Shown here: positions 23,826-30,705 of the stretch, in pieces
Layout of the letters: every line of letters starts with the position of its first letter
Numbering within the stretch: the first letter of the stretch is position 1
From: Winogradskyella thalassocola
Lineage (GTDB): Bacteria; Bacteroidota; Bacteroidia; Flavobacteriales; Flavobacteriaceae
Assembly (NCBI RefSeq): GCF_900099995.1
Contig: NZ_FNCZ01000001.1
Location: forward strand, 1,550,001 to 1,614,000
Length of the DNA stretch: 64,000 nucleotides
Reading direction: 5' to 3'
Made by a program: the position numbers and the translations under genes
Notes under the pieces: model-generated
Database searches by the model: none
The model's input: only the letters and a program-made list of their open reading frames with translations
What the model was told of the DNA's origin: nothing

Positions 23826-24608
23826 TTACAAAGATTTTGTTCGTCCACCATCAACAGGAAGATTAATTCCGTTAATATAAGCGGCGCGTTCACTTGCTAA
23901 AAAAGTAATAGCATCAGCTAATTCTTCTGGTTTTGCGAAACGTTTGGCTGGTACAGCACTTTTCATAGCATTAGCAGCTTCTTCTTCAGTGTTCCCTGTT
24001 TTTGCTGATTTGTTTTTTATGATTTCAGCTAAACGTTCTGTTCCTGTAGCGCCAGGTAAAACGTTATTCACTGTAATACCAAATTGCCCTAATTCATTGG
24101 CTAAGGTTTTACTCCAGTTAGCCACTGCACCACGAATGGTGTTACTAACACCTAAACCATCTAAAGGTTGTTTTACAGAGGTTGAAATCACATTGATGAC
24201 ACGACCATAACCTTCAGCTTTCATAAAAGGAACTACCGTTTGAACTAAGACATGATTACATTTTAAATGTTGCGTAAAAGCGGATTCAAATTCTTCAACA
24301 TCGGCAGAGAATACTGGACCACCTTTTGGGCCACCTGTATTATTTACTAAAATATGAAACCCGTGATGTTTAGAAATATAATCTGAAACTTTAGATTTTA
24401 AATCTGAAGGGTTAGAGAAATCAGCTACGATATAATCGTGTTGTCTTTGTTGAGGTAACTCGGCTAGTGTAGCTTTTAATTTATCTTCATTTCTAGCAAT
24501 TAGGGTTACTTGTACACCTTCTGCCGCTAAAGCTAGTGCTGTTGCTTTTCCTATTCCTGCTGTGCTTCCGCAAACTAGTGCGTATTTGTTGTTTAATTGT
24601 AAATCCAT
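23826..24608 (-). CDS. SDR-family protein lacking the catalytic Tyr/Lys
   Basis: A 260-residue Rossmann protein. The cofactor-binding CGSTAGIG motif (13-20), DFSNP and NNTGGP are conserved, and the C-terminus ends in INGINLPVDGG typical of SDRs. At the active site the usual YxxxK is SNTIR: Ser155 and Arg159 occupy the Tyr and Lys positions 13 residues after S142. The homologous subgroup annotated as SDR may therefore not catalyse a standard carbonyl reduction. It is placed inside the kynurenine run between the aldehyde dehydrogenase and the dioxygenase, suggesting a role with aminomuconate or oxalocrotonate intermediates (inference). Confidence 0.8.
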   Translation of the reverse strand: MDLQLNNKYALVCGSTAGIGKATALALAAEGVQVTLIARNEDKLKATLAELPQQRQHDYIVADFSNPSDLKSKVSDYISKHHGFHILVNNTGGPKGGPVFSADVEEFESAFTQHLKCNHVLVQTVVPFMKAEGYGRVINVISTSVKQPLDGLGVSNTIRGAVANWSKTLANELGQFGITVNNVLPGATGTERLAEIIKNKSAKTGNTEEEAANAMKSAVPAKRFAKPEELADAITFLASERAAYINGINLPVDGGRTKSL

Positions 24609-24615
24609 AATATTT

Positions 24616-24641
24616 TGTCTGGTCGAGCGCAGTCGAGACCT
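24616..24641. repeat. Left inverted repeat of GIY-YIG cassette
   Basis: A 26-bp repeat, tgtctggtcgagcgcagtc plus gagacct, identical to 29219-29244 and imperfectly inverted relative to 24967-24992. It contains a small internal palindrome (TCGA-GCGCAG-TCGA). Confidence 0.8.
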
Positions 24642-24643
24642 GC

Positions 24644-24961
24644 CTAGTTTTCGGGATTATAATTTGAGTGTGTTGCATTTCTGCATTCAGATAGAATTTG
24701 TAACAAATCATAATCTCCTTTAGCTAAAGCATATTTTTTCTTTGCACTCCATTTTTTTATTTTCTTTTCAAAGAATATTGCTTGTTCAATATCGTTAAAT
24801 TCTTGATGAAATATTAATTTTAAAGGTCTTCTTTTATATGTGAAACAATTTTTGTTTAATCCTTTTTGATGTTCTTCAAAACGTCTTGAAATGTTATTTG
24901 TTACTCCTGTATAAGTGAGGTTGTCTGAGCATTGTAATATGTAAACATAATAGGTTTTCAT
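24644..24961 (-). CDS. GIY-YIG nuclease-domain protein
   Basis: A 105-residue stand-alone GIY-YIG protein of the UPF0213/YhbQ-like type. Motifs: YYVYILQCSDNLTYTGVTNN (GIY and YIG represented by YVY and YTG), the arginine in ISRRFEEHQKG and the metal-binding Glu in EQAIFFEKKIKKWSAKKK. The activity is probably nucleic-acid cleavage, unproven for this family. The gene completely fills the interval between two inverted 26-bp repeats, and it interrupts the kynurenine operon in the same orientation. It looks like a one-gene mobile cassette rather than a pathway member. Confidence 0.88.
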   Translation of the reverse strand: MKTYYVYILQCSDNLTYTGVTNNISRRFEEHQKGLNKNCFTYKRRPLKLIFHQEFNDIEQAIFFEKKIKKWSAKKKYALAKGDYDLLQILSECRNATHSNYNPEN

Positions 24962-24966
24962 AAGCT

Positions 24967-24992
24967 ACCTCTCGACTGCGCTCGAGGTGACA
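24967..24992. repeat. Right inverted repeat of GIY-YIG cassette
   Basis: acctctcgactgcgctcgag plus gtgaca, identical to 29251-29276. The following ttta is also shared. It abuts the stop codon of the aldehyde dehydrogenase gene. Confidence 0.8.
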
Positions 24993-24997
24993 TTTAA

Positions 24998-26437
24998 TTA
25001 ATACTTTATACAAACATTCTTAGCTTCCGTAAAAAAACGCAAAGCGTCAAATCCACCTTCGCGTCCAACTCCAGAAGCTTTTACTCCTCCAAAAGGGGTT
25101 CTTAAATCGCGCATCATCCAAGTGTTTACCCAAACAATTCCTGCTTGTAATTGGTGACTTAATTTCATGGTGCGTTTTAAATCATTGGTCCATAATGTCG
25201 CTGAAAGTCCGTATTTAACTTTGTTGGCCATTTCTAAAACCTCGTCTTCAGTATTGAATGGCATAATGGTGACTACTGGTCCAAAAATTTCTTCTTGGTT
25301 CACTCTGCAGTCGTCATTAGGAACTTCAATAACTGTTGGTTCTAAATAATAACCGTTTTCATAACCTTTAATAGTAACTTCATTACCACCACATAACACA
25401 ATTCCGTTTTCTTCTTTAGCGATTTCAATATACTCTTTTACTTTCTCTAAATGAGGTTTAGATACTAATGCTCCAATATTGGTGTCTTCATTCGAAGGAT
25501 GTCCAACTTTTAATGCTTTTACTTTAGCTACAAAATCTTTTTTGAATTTCTCATAAATAGAGGCTTCAACAAAAATACGACTGCCACATAAACAAATTTG
25601 CCCTTGATTAGCAAACGATGAGCGGACCGTTGTGTTAAGCATGTCTTCATAATCACAATCTGCAAAAATGAGATTTGGATTTTTCCCTCCTAATTCTAAA
25701 GATAATTTTTTGAACATTGGTGCAGCTACTTTGGCAATGTGCGCTCCAGTTGCTGTGCCTCCTGTAAATGAAATGGCTTTAATATCTTGATGTTCAATTA
25801 TGGCTTGTCCTGTTGAGGTTCCTAGACCGTGAACAATATTTAATACGCCTTTTGGCAAGCCAGCTTCATTGCAAATTTCGCCTAATAAATAAGCGGTCAT
25901 TGGAGTGACTTCACTTGGTTTGGCAACCACACAATTTCCGGCAGCAAGCGCTGGTGCAATTTTCCAAGTAAACAAGTAGAGTGGAAGGTTCCAAGGTGAA
26001 ATACAGCCTACAACACCAATGGGTTGGCGTAAGGTGTAATTTATGGCTTGTTGTCCTACGGATTCATGACTTTCACTTGCAAATTGTGTAATCGCATTTC
26101 CAAAGAATCTAAAGTTGCTTGCAGCTCTTGGAATATCAACCACTTTTGCTAAACTGACAGGTTTCCCGTTATCTTTACTTTCTGCTTCTGCTAAACGCTG
26201 TAAGTTAGCTTCTAGTAATTCTGAAATTTTAATTAAGATTCTGCTTCGTTCTTCTAGTGTCGTTTTACTCCAAGTTGGAAAAGCAGATTTTGCTGCGATA
26301 TAGGCATTTTCAACATCTTCTTTTGATGAGTTAGGTATTTGTCCGTAAACTTCACCATTAGATGGATTGTAGTTATCTATCCAATTATCTTGAATTGGGT
26401 CGTGGAATTTTCCGTTTATGTAGTTTTGAATTTTCAT
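24998..26437 (-). CDS. 2-aminomuconate-6-semialdehyde dehydrogenase (aldehyde dehydrogenase family)
   Basis: A 479-residue NAD-dependent aldehyde dehydrogenase. The catalytic nucleophile is C282 (NQGQICLCG) and the general base E248 (LSLELGGKNPN). NAD-binding ISPWNLPLYLFTWKIAPAL and FTGGTATG are intact, and EEIFGPV is present. Full-length family members are generic, so the substrate is assigned from context: it oxidises 2-aminomuconate semialdehyde, the ACMSD product, to 2-aminomuconate. It is directly abutted by the secreted unknown gene upstream and by the GIY-YIG cassette downstream. Confidence 0.85.
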   Translation of the reverse strand: MKIQNYINGKFHDPIQDNWIDNYNPSNGEVYGQIPNSSKEDVENAYIAAKSAFPTWSKTTLEERSRILIKISELLEANLQRLAEAESKDNGKPVSLAKVVDIPRAASNFRFFGNAITQFASESHESVGQQAINYTLRQPIGVVGCISPWNLPLYLFTWKIAPALAAGNCVVAKPSEVTPMTAYLLGEICNEAGLPKGVLNIVHGLGTSTGQAIIEHQDIKAISFTGGTATGAHIAKVAAPMFKKLSLELGGKNPNLIFADCDYEDMLNTTVRSSFANQGQICLCGSRIFVEASIYEKFKKDFVAKVKALKVGHPSNEDTNIGALVSKPHLEKVKEYIEIAKEENGIVLCGGNEVTIKGYENGYYLEPTVIEVPNDDCRVNQEEIFGPVVTIMPFNTEDEVLEMANKVKYGLSATLWTNDLKRTMKLSHQLQAGIVWVNTWMMRDLRTPFGGVKASGVGREGGFDALRFFTEAKNVCIKY

Positions 26438-27061
26438 TTATAGTGCATCACAATGAAATATTAATAATATGCCTTTATTGAGTAGAGATTCTTTTTTTTC
26501 TTTAAAATAATTACTGAGTTCATCATTATGTTTGGTGAAATCGTCTTCAAAGGACTTTATTTTTTCTGAAATGTCATTTCTATGGTTTAATAATTCAGTA
26601 TCTTTATTCCAGGTCATTAGTATTGTACTACAATTTTCAGCATAATTTTCGTTGTAGATTCCTGCGGAATTAGGTTGATTGATTTTGATTAAATCATATT
26701 CCGCATCAGTTAATTCAAAGATTCTGTCTGTCACTCCAAAATCTAAATAATCGTTTATACTTACTTTCCAATAGTCGGAAAGATTTATTGTTTTTTTGAA
26801 TTCAGTTTTTGTAAAATCTAAAGCTAGGTTTCCTATGGATATAGTTGAAATTGAAGAATATAAAGTAATAATATCTTTACCTAAAAATTCTTTAAAATCG
26901 TTATTTCTTCTAAATTCATTTTCAGTGTATAAATAATAGTATCCGTTTAGTGTATCACCTTTTTCAGATACAAGATTTAAATGAAAACGATAGGCATAGC
27001 CTGCATCTGCAAATGAATAGCAGCTGACAAATAGAAATAAGATTAAAACTATTTTCTTCAT
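26438..27061 (-). CDS. Secreted protein of unknown function inside the kynurenine operon
   Basis: A 207-residue protein with a clear signal peptide (MKKIVLILFLFVSCYSFADA, residues 1-20). The mature part is mixed beta strands followed by a charged helix (EKIKSFEDDFTKHNDELSNYFKEKKESLLN, about 165-194). I do not recognise a domain. Its stop codon directly abuts the aldehyde dehydrogenase ATG and its start lies one base from the RidA stop, so it is tightly embedded in the operon. A periplasmic protein among cytosolic catabolic enzymes is unexpected; it may be a recent insertion with no pathway role. Confidence 0.65.
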   Translation of the reverse strand: MKKIVLILFLFVSCYSFADAGYAYRFHLNLVSEKGDTLNGYYYLYTENEFRRNNDFKEFLGKDIITLYSSISTISIGNLALDFTKTEFKKTINLSDYWKVSINDYLDFGVTDRIFELTDAEYDLIKINQPNSAGIYNENYAENCSTILMTWNKDTELLNHRNDISEKIKSFEDDFTKHNDELSNYFKEKKESLLNKGILLIFHCDAL

Positions 27062-27062
27062 T

Positions 27063-27497
27063 TTAAGATTTCTTATAAGCCATAACCTTTATCTCAACCA
27101 CCAAATCTGGATGTGGTAATTGATGCACAGCAACTGTTGTTCTAGTTGGTCCTGTTTCTTTTTCGAAGAACTCTGCGTAAGCTTTGTTATAATCGGCAAA
27201 GTCATTCATGTTGACTAAAAACGAGGTGACATCAACTACATCTTTTAAACTAGCTCCAACTTTTTGAAGGTTTTTATCGATGTTTTTTAAGACTTCTTGG
27301 GTTTGTGTATAGGCATTTAAGCGTTTTGTTCCCATGTCGTCTATAATATCGACGCCTGCAATGGTGTTATCTGGTCGACGAGAACTTGTGCCTGATACGA
27401 AAATAAAATCTCCGACATGTTTTACGTGTGGATACGCTCCTCTTGGTGTTACTCCTGTTCCTACAGAAGCAGGAATATTATCATTTGTTTTACTCAT
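27063..27497 (-). CDS. RidA-family deaminase (probable 2-aminomuconate deaminase)
   Basis: A 144-residue YjgF/YER057c/UK114 fold protein. The conserved substrate-binding R119 (GPTRTTV) and E135 (VVEIKV) are present, as are [13 protein letters not shown] and [21 protein letters not shown]. Compared with canonical RidA it has an N-terminal extension and the GTSSRRPDN segment seen in aminomuconate deaminases. Next to the aminomuconate-forming dehydrogenase, the likely reaction is hydrolysis of 2-aminomuconate to 4-oxalocrotonate and ammonia. It probably acts as a cytosolic trimer. Confidence 0.85.
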   Translation of the reverse strand: MSKTNDNIPASVGTGVTPRGAYPHVKHVGDFIFVSGTSSRRPDNTIAGVDIIDDMGTKRLNAYTQTQEVLKNIDKNLQKVGASLKDVVDVTSFLVNMNDFADYNKAYAEFFEKETGPTRTTVAVHQLPHPDLVVEIKVMAYKKS

Positions 27498-27735
27498 GTT
27501 TTCTTTTTTACTTGTTCATTTTGTCTTGAAACAAAACGAACCAAAAATTCAAAACGATTTATTATGAAATTGCTAAAGCACCACTCGCTTTCGAAGCTAC
27601 ATGCTTGAAGCTTCGCTTCGCAGTTTCGCTTCTTCGCTCTTTATTTCTGAAAATCGTTGCTTCCGATAATATCGGAATATGGGACATTAACTTTTGTTGA
27701 TTTTTGTTTTCTTCCCGAGTTATATTTTAATCTTT
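27498..27735. repeat. Palindrome-rich gene-free patch between kmo and RidA gene
   Basis: No coding frame of quality is visible. Palindromes are TTTTGT-CTTGAA-ACAAAA (27519-27536) and TTCCGAT-AAT-ATCGGAA (27661-27677), with a run of near-repeats cttcgcttcg/tttcgcttcttcgc at about 27610-27640. This resembles the dispersed intergenic repeat families common in flavobacterial genomes and is probably a decayed repeat element. Confidence 0.5.
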
Positions 27736-27817
27736 GCTAACAGCTAACAGCTAACAGCTAACAGCTAACAGCTAACAGCTAACAGCTAACAGCTAACAGC
27801 TAACAACTAACAGCTAA
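27736..27817. repeat. Heptamer tandem repeat (GCTAACA)n overlapping the kmo stop codon
   Basis: Ten perfect copies of gctaaca (27736-27805), one imperfect copy (actaaca) and a partial copy ending in the reverse complement of the kmo stop codon (27814-27816). On the kmo sense strand the unit is TGTTAGC, so a TAG occurs every seven bases and falls in all three frames in turn. The copy number probably varies by slippage. Confidence 0.9.
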
Positions 27818-29211
27818 TGCAATCCCGCAATCCGATCGTCTTCTAAAATTGCTTCCGTTTCTACGTTTACCTTATCTAAGATGTCCTTCAAATCATCATC
27901 GGATGACATAATGTTATCAGTTAACATATTCAAAATAGCCTTGTCTTGTGCTCGTCCTTTTAACATGGCTTCTCTATAACCAATGTTTTCATTAAAGGTA
28001 ACCAAACTATATTTTGATGAATATTGATTTGGGAATTCTTTTTCTAAAGCCATTTCAATTTTTCGTTTTTCTTGAAATATTGGATTCGCAACATGACCTT
28101 TCATTTCATGGAAATTGTCAATAGCTAAATCGGCAATGGCATCTGTATCTTTCTTCCTGTTTTTTTCGTAAGCTTCAAATGTAGCTTCCCAATTGTCAAG
28201 ATTTTGGTCTAGTACTTTATCAAATTCAACGACATCTTCAAACGAAGCATTCATACCTTGACCATAAAATGGAACTATGGCATGTGCTGAATCTCCCATT
28301 AATAAGGTGTTGCCTTTATAATGCCAAGGGGAACATTTTACGGTTCCTAAAGCGGCTGTTGGATTTTCGAAAAAATCATCTACCAAATTAGGCATGATTT
28401 CTAAAGCATCTGGGAATTCTTTTTGGAAGAATTCCGTTACGATTTCTGGTGTGGTTAAATTATTAAAATTGTATTCTCCTTCGTTGTAACTTAAAAATAA
28501 AGTGACTGTAAAACTACCGTCTAAATTTGGTAAAGCGATAAGCATAAAGCTACTTCTTGGCCAAATGTGTAACGCATTTTTATAGGTTTTGTAACCACCA
28601 TCTTCTTTTGGTAAAAAGGTTAGTTCCTTATAACCGTGACTTAGATACTCTTGGGAAAAACTGAATAGGAATTTATGACTTAAATAATAGCTTTTTCGTA
28701 ATGCTGAGCCAGCTCCATCTGCGGCGATAATACAATCTGCATCTTCAATAAACTCTTCTTTAGAATTGTAATCTTGAAATAAGGCTGTGGTTTTTTCGAA
28801 ATCTACAGAGTTACATTTCTTGTTGAAATGAATGGTGACATTGTCGTGCTTTTCCGCTTCTGTTAAAAGTAAACCGTTGAGTTCACCTCTAGAAATAGAA
28901 TTGATATATTCATAATCTCTTCCGCTGTAATTAGATAAAAACGTATTGCCTTCTTTGTCGTGGATCATTCTGCCATTCATAGGTATGCATAATGCTTTCA
29001 CTTTATCTTCAATACCAACGAGTTTCATGGCTTTATTTCCACGATCCGAAAATGCTAAATTGATGGAGCGACCTGCAGAAATATCTGTGGTTCTTAAATC
29101 TGGACGCATTTCGTACACAGTGACGTTATAGCCTCTTTGGCCTAGTCTTAATGCTAATAGGCTTCCACAGAGTCCTGCTCCGATGATTAGTATGTTTTCT
29201 TGTTTCTTCAT
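27814..29211 (-). CDS. kmo: Kynurenine 3-monooxygenase
   Basis: A 465-residue FAD-dependent aromatic hydroxylase converting L-kynurenine to 3-hydroxykynurenine with NADPH and O2. Start ATG 29211 (MKKQENILIIGAGLCGSLLA); the frame is open further but only through the repeat element at 29219-29276. Motifs: GAGLCGS (FAD Rossmann), DISAGRSINLAFSDRG (KMO-typical), DCIIAADGAGSALRKSY, and GDSAHAIVPFYGQGMNASFED (second FAD site). Its stop codon is the last unit of the heptamer repeat. It is second in the operon after kynU. Confidence 0.94.
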   Translation of the reverse strand: MKKQENILIIGAGLCGSLLALRLGQRGYNVTVYEMRPDLRTTDISAGRSINLAFSDRGNKAMKLVGIEDKVKALCIPMNGRMIHDKEGNTFLSNYSGRDYEYINSISRGELNGLLLTEAEKHDNVTIHFNKKCNSVDFEKTTALFQDYNSKEEFIEDADCIIAADGAGSALRKSYYLSHKFLFSFSQEYLSHGYKELTFLPKEDGGYKTYKNALHIWPRSSFMLIALPNLDGSFTVTLFLSYNEGEYNFNNLTTPEIVTEFFQKEFPDALEIMPNLVDDFFENPTAALGTVKCSPWHYKGNTLLMGDSAHAIVPFYGQGMNASFEDVVEFDKVLDQNLDNWEATFEAYEKNRKKDTDAIADLAIDNFHEMKGHVANPIFQEKRKIEMALEKEFPNQYSSKYSLVTFNENIGYREAMLKGRAQDKAILNMLTDNIMSSDDDLKDILDKVNVETEAILEDDRIAGLH

Positions 29212-29218
29212 AGTATTC

Positions 29219-29276
29219 TGTCTGGTCGAGCGCAGTCGAGACCTAATTTGACCTCTCGACTGCGCTCGAGGTGACA
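29219..29276. mobile_element. Gene-less copy of the GIY-YIG cassette (inverted repeat pair)
   Basis: The 26-bp left repeat (29219-29244), a 6-bp spacer and the 26-bp right repeat (29251-29276) are identical in sequence to the two ends of the cassette at 24616-24992, which carries the GIY-YIG gene. Both sit between a stop codon (kynU here, aldehyde dehydrogenase there) and the ATG of the next gene, in the same orientation. This is a MITE-like, non-autonomous derivative. Confidence 0.75.
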
Positions 29277-29277
29277 T

Positions 29278-30552
29278 TTAGTTTTTATTCAAAATAACTT
29301 TCATTTTTTCAACCATCAAATAAACATCTTCAAATGAATTATACAATGGCACTGGTGCACATCTTATAACATCTGGTTCTCTCCAATCGCTAATGACTCC
29401 GGCTTCGGTTAATTTATCGTGTAATGATTTATCAGCCTTTAAAACTTGAATGGAGAGTTGGCAACCACGCTCATCAGGATTTTCTGGTGTGATAATTCTT
29501 ATGGTGTCTTCTCCTAAGTCTTTCAGTAAATACTCGAAATAACCCGTTAGTTTTTTTGATTTTTTAATGATCTTATCAATACCAACTTCATTAAACATAT
29601 CTAAAGACGCTTTAATGGCGGCCATTGATAAAATTGGAGGATTGCTCAATTGCCAGCCTTCGGCTCCTGGTAACACATCAAACTCATGTCGCATATTAAA
29701 ACGTGTGTCTTTGTTGTGGCTCCACCAACCTGTAAATCGGTTGAGGTCTTTGTCGTAAGCATGTCGCTCATGGACGAAACATCCCGACAAACTTCCTGGT
29801 CCAGAATTCATGTATTTGTAAGTACACCAAACGGCAAAATCGGCTCCAGAATTATGTAAGTCTAAATTAACGTTTCCTGCACCATGTGCACAATCAAATC
29901 CAACTTTACATCCGTAACTGTGACCAAGATCTGTAATACGTTTAAAGTCGAAAAATTGACCTGTGTAATAATTGACACCACCAATCATTATTAATGCAAT
30001 TTCTTTAGCGTGTGTTTTTAGTATAGATTCTAAATCTTCATAATTTAATAATTCTTCACCTTCTCTTGGTTTCCAAAGAATTAAACCTTCCTTGTCATCA
30101 TAACCATGATGGCGTAATTGCGATTCTACAGCATATTTATCAGAAGGGAAGGCATCACTTTCAATGAGAATTTTATAACGTTCTTTAGTTGGTTTGTAAA
30201 ACGAAGCCATCATAAAATGAAGATTCGCTGTTAAGGAATTCATCGTAACAACTTCAATAGGTTTTGCTCCAACCAGTTTTGCTGTTGCTTCAGCTAAAAA
30301 TTCATGATAAGGTAACCAAGGGTTTTTGGCATCTGTATGTCCTTCTACTCCAAGATTAGCCCAGTCTTCTAATTCTTGATTGATATATGCTCTTGTAGAC
30401 TTTGGTTGAAGTCCTAAGGAGTTGCCACAGAGGTATATAAGTTCGTTTCCGTTTTTGTCTTTAGGGATGTGGAATTGTGTTCGATACTGGGATAATTCGT
30501 CTAAAGCGTCTTGTTTTTTTGCGTAGTCAAGACCTGGTTTGTAGTTGGACAA
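29278..30552 (-). CDS. kynU: Kynureninase
   Basis: A 424-residue PLP enzyme cleaving 3-hydroxykynurenine (or kynurenine) to 3-hydroxyanthranilate and alanine. The PLP lysine is in WCTYKYMNSGPG. Also typical are YLCGNSLGLQP, MNSLTANLHFMMASFY, DCAHGAGNVNLDLH and RFTGWWSH. The in-frame ATG at 30588 lies against the -7 box, so it precedes the transcript start. The TTG at 30552, giving MSNYKPGLDYA, matches the family N-terminus and is chosen. First gene of the leftward kynurenine operon. Confidence 0.93.
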   Translation of the reverse strand: MSNYKPGLDYAKKQDALDELSQYRTQFHIPKDKNGNELIYLCGNSLGLQPKSTRAYINQELEDWANLGVEGHTDAKNPWLPYHEFLAEATAKLVGAKPIEVVTMNSLTANLHFMMASFYKPTKERYKILIESDAFPSDKYAVESQLRHHGYDDKEGLILWKPREGEELLNYEDLESILKTHAKEIALIMIGGVNYYTGQFFDFKRITDLGHSYGCKVGFDCAHGAGNVNLDLHNSGADFAVWCTYKYMNSGPGSLSGCFVHERHAYDKDLNRFTGWWSHNKDTRFNMRHEFDVLPGAEGWQLSNPPILSMAAIKASLDMFNEVGIDKIIKKSKKLTGYFEYLLKDLGEDTIRIITPENPDERGCQLSIQVLKADKSLHDKLTEAGVISDWREPDVIRCAPVPLYNSFEDVYLMVEKMKVILNKN

Positions 30553-30576
30553 TTTGAAAGGTTTTTCGGTTTGTAA

Positions 30577-30584
30577 CAAAAATA
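30577..30584 (-). promoter_or_regulatory. -7 box of kynU operon promoter
   Basis: Minus strand TATTTTTG, a perfect TAnnTTTG box. It is 24 bases upstream of the TTG start at 30552 and overlaps the codons after the ATG at 30588, which excludes that ATG. No repressor gene or clear operator is visible nearby. Confidence 0.6.
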
Positions 30585-30652
30585 GCATAATTATATGATA
30601 TTTCCGTTAATCGATTAATGTAGAAAGTAGTAGGGAATTAAAAAGAATTAAA

Positions 30653-30660
30653 TAGTTTTG
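30653..30660 (+). promoter_or_regulatory. -7 box of histidine kinase promoter
   Basis: TAGTTTTG, a perfect TAnnTTTG box on the plus strand, 45 bases upstream of ATG 30706. The divergent kynU promoter lies about 70 bases away. Confidence 0.55.
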
Positions 30661-30705
30661 CGCATATTTTCCTGGCTAAGTTTAAAGTCAATAATTATTT
30701 TGTAT

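Noticed and set aside
24616..24992. GIY-YIG gene as a homing endonuclease in an intron or intein
   Set aside because: It lies between two complete genes, not inside a split gene, and no self-splicing structure or intein motif is seen.
27736..27817. Heptamer array as a CRISPR-like repeat
   Set aside because: The units are contiguous 7-mers with no spacers and there is no cas gene, so this is a simple tandem repeat.
29212..29277. N-terminal extension of kmo (MSPRAQSRGQIRSRLRS...)
   Set aside because: It is the translation of the inverted repeat element at 29219-29276; the family N-terminus begins at ATG 29211.
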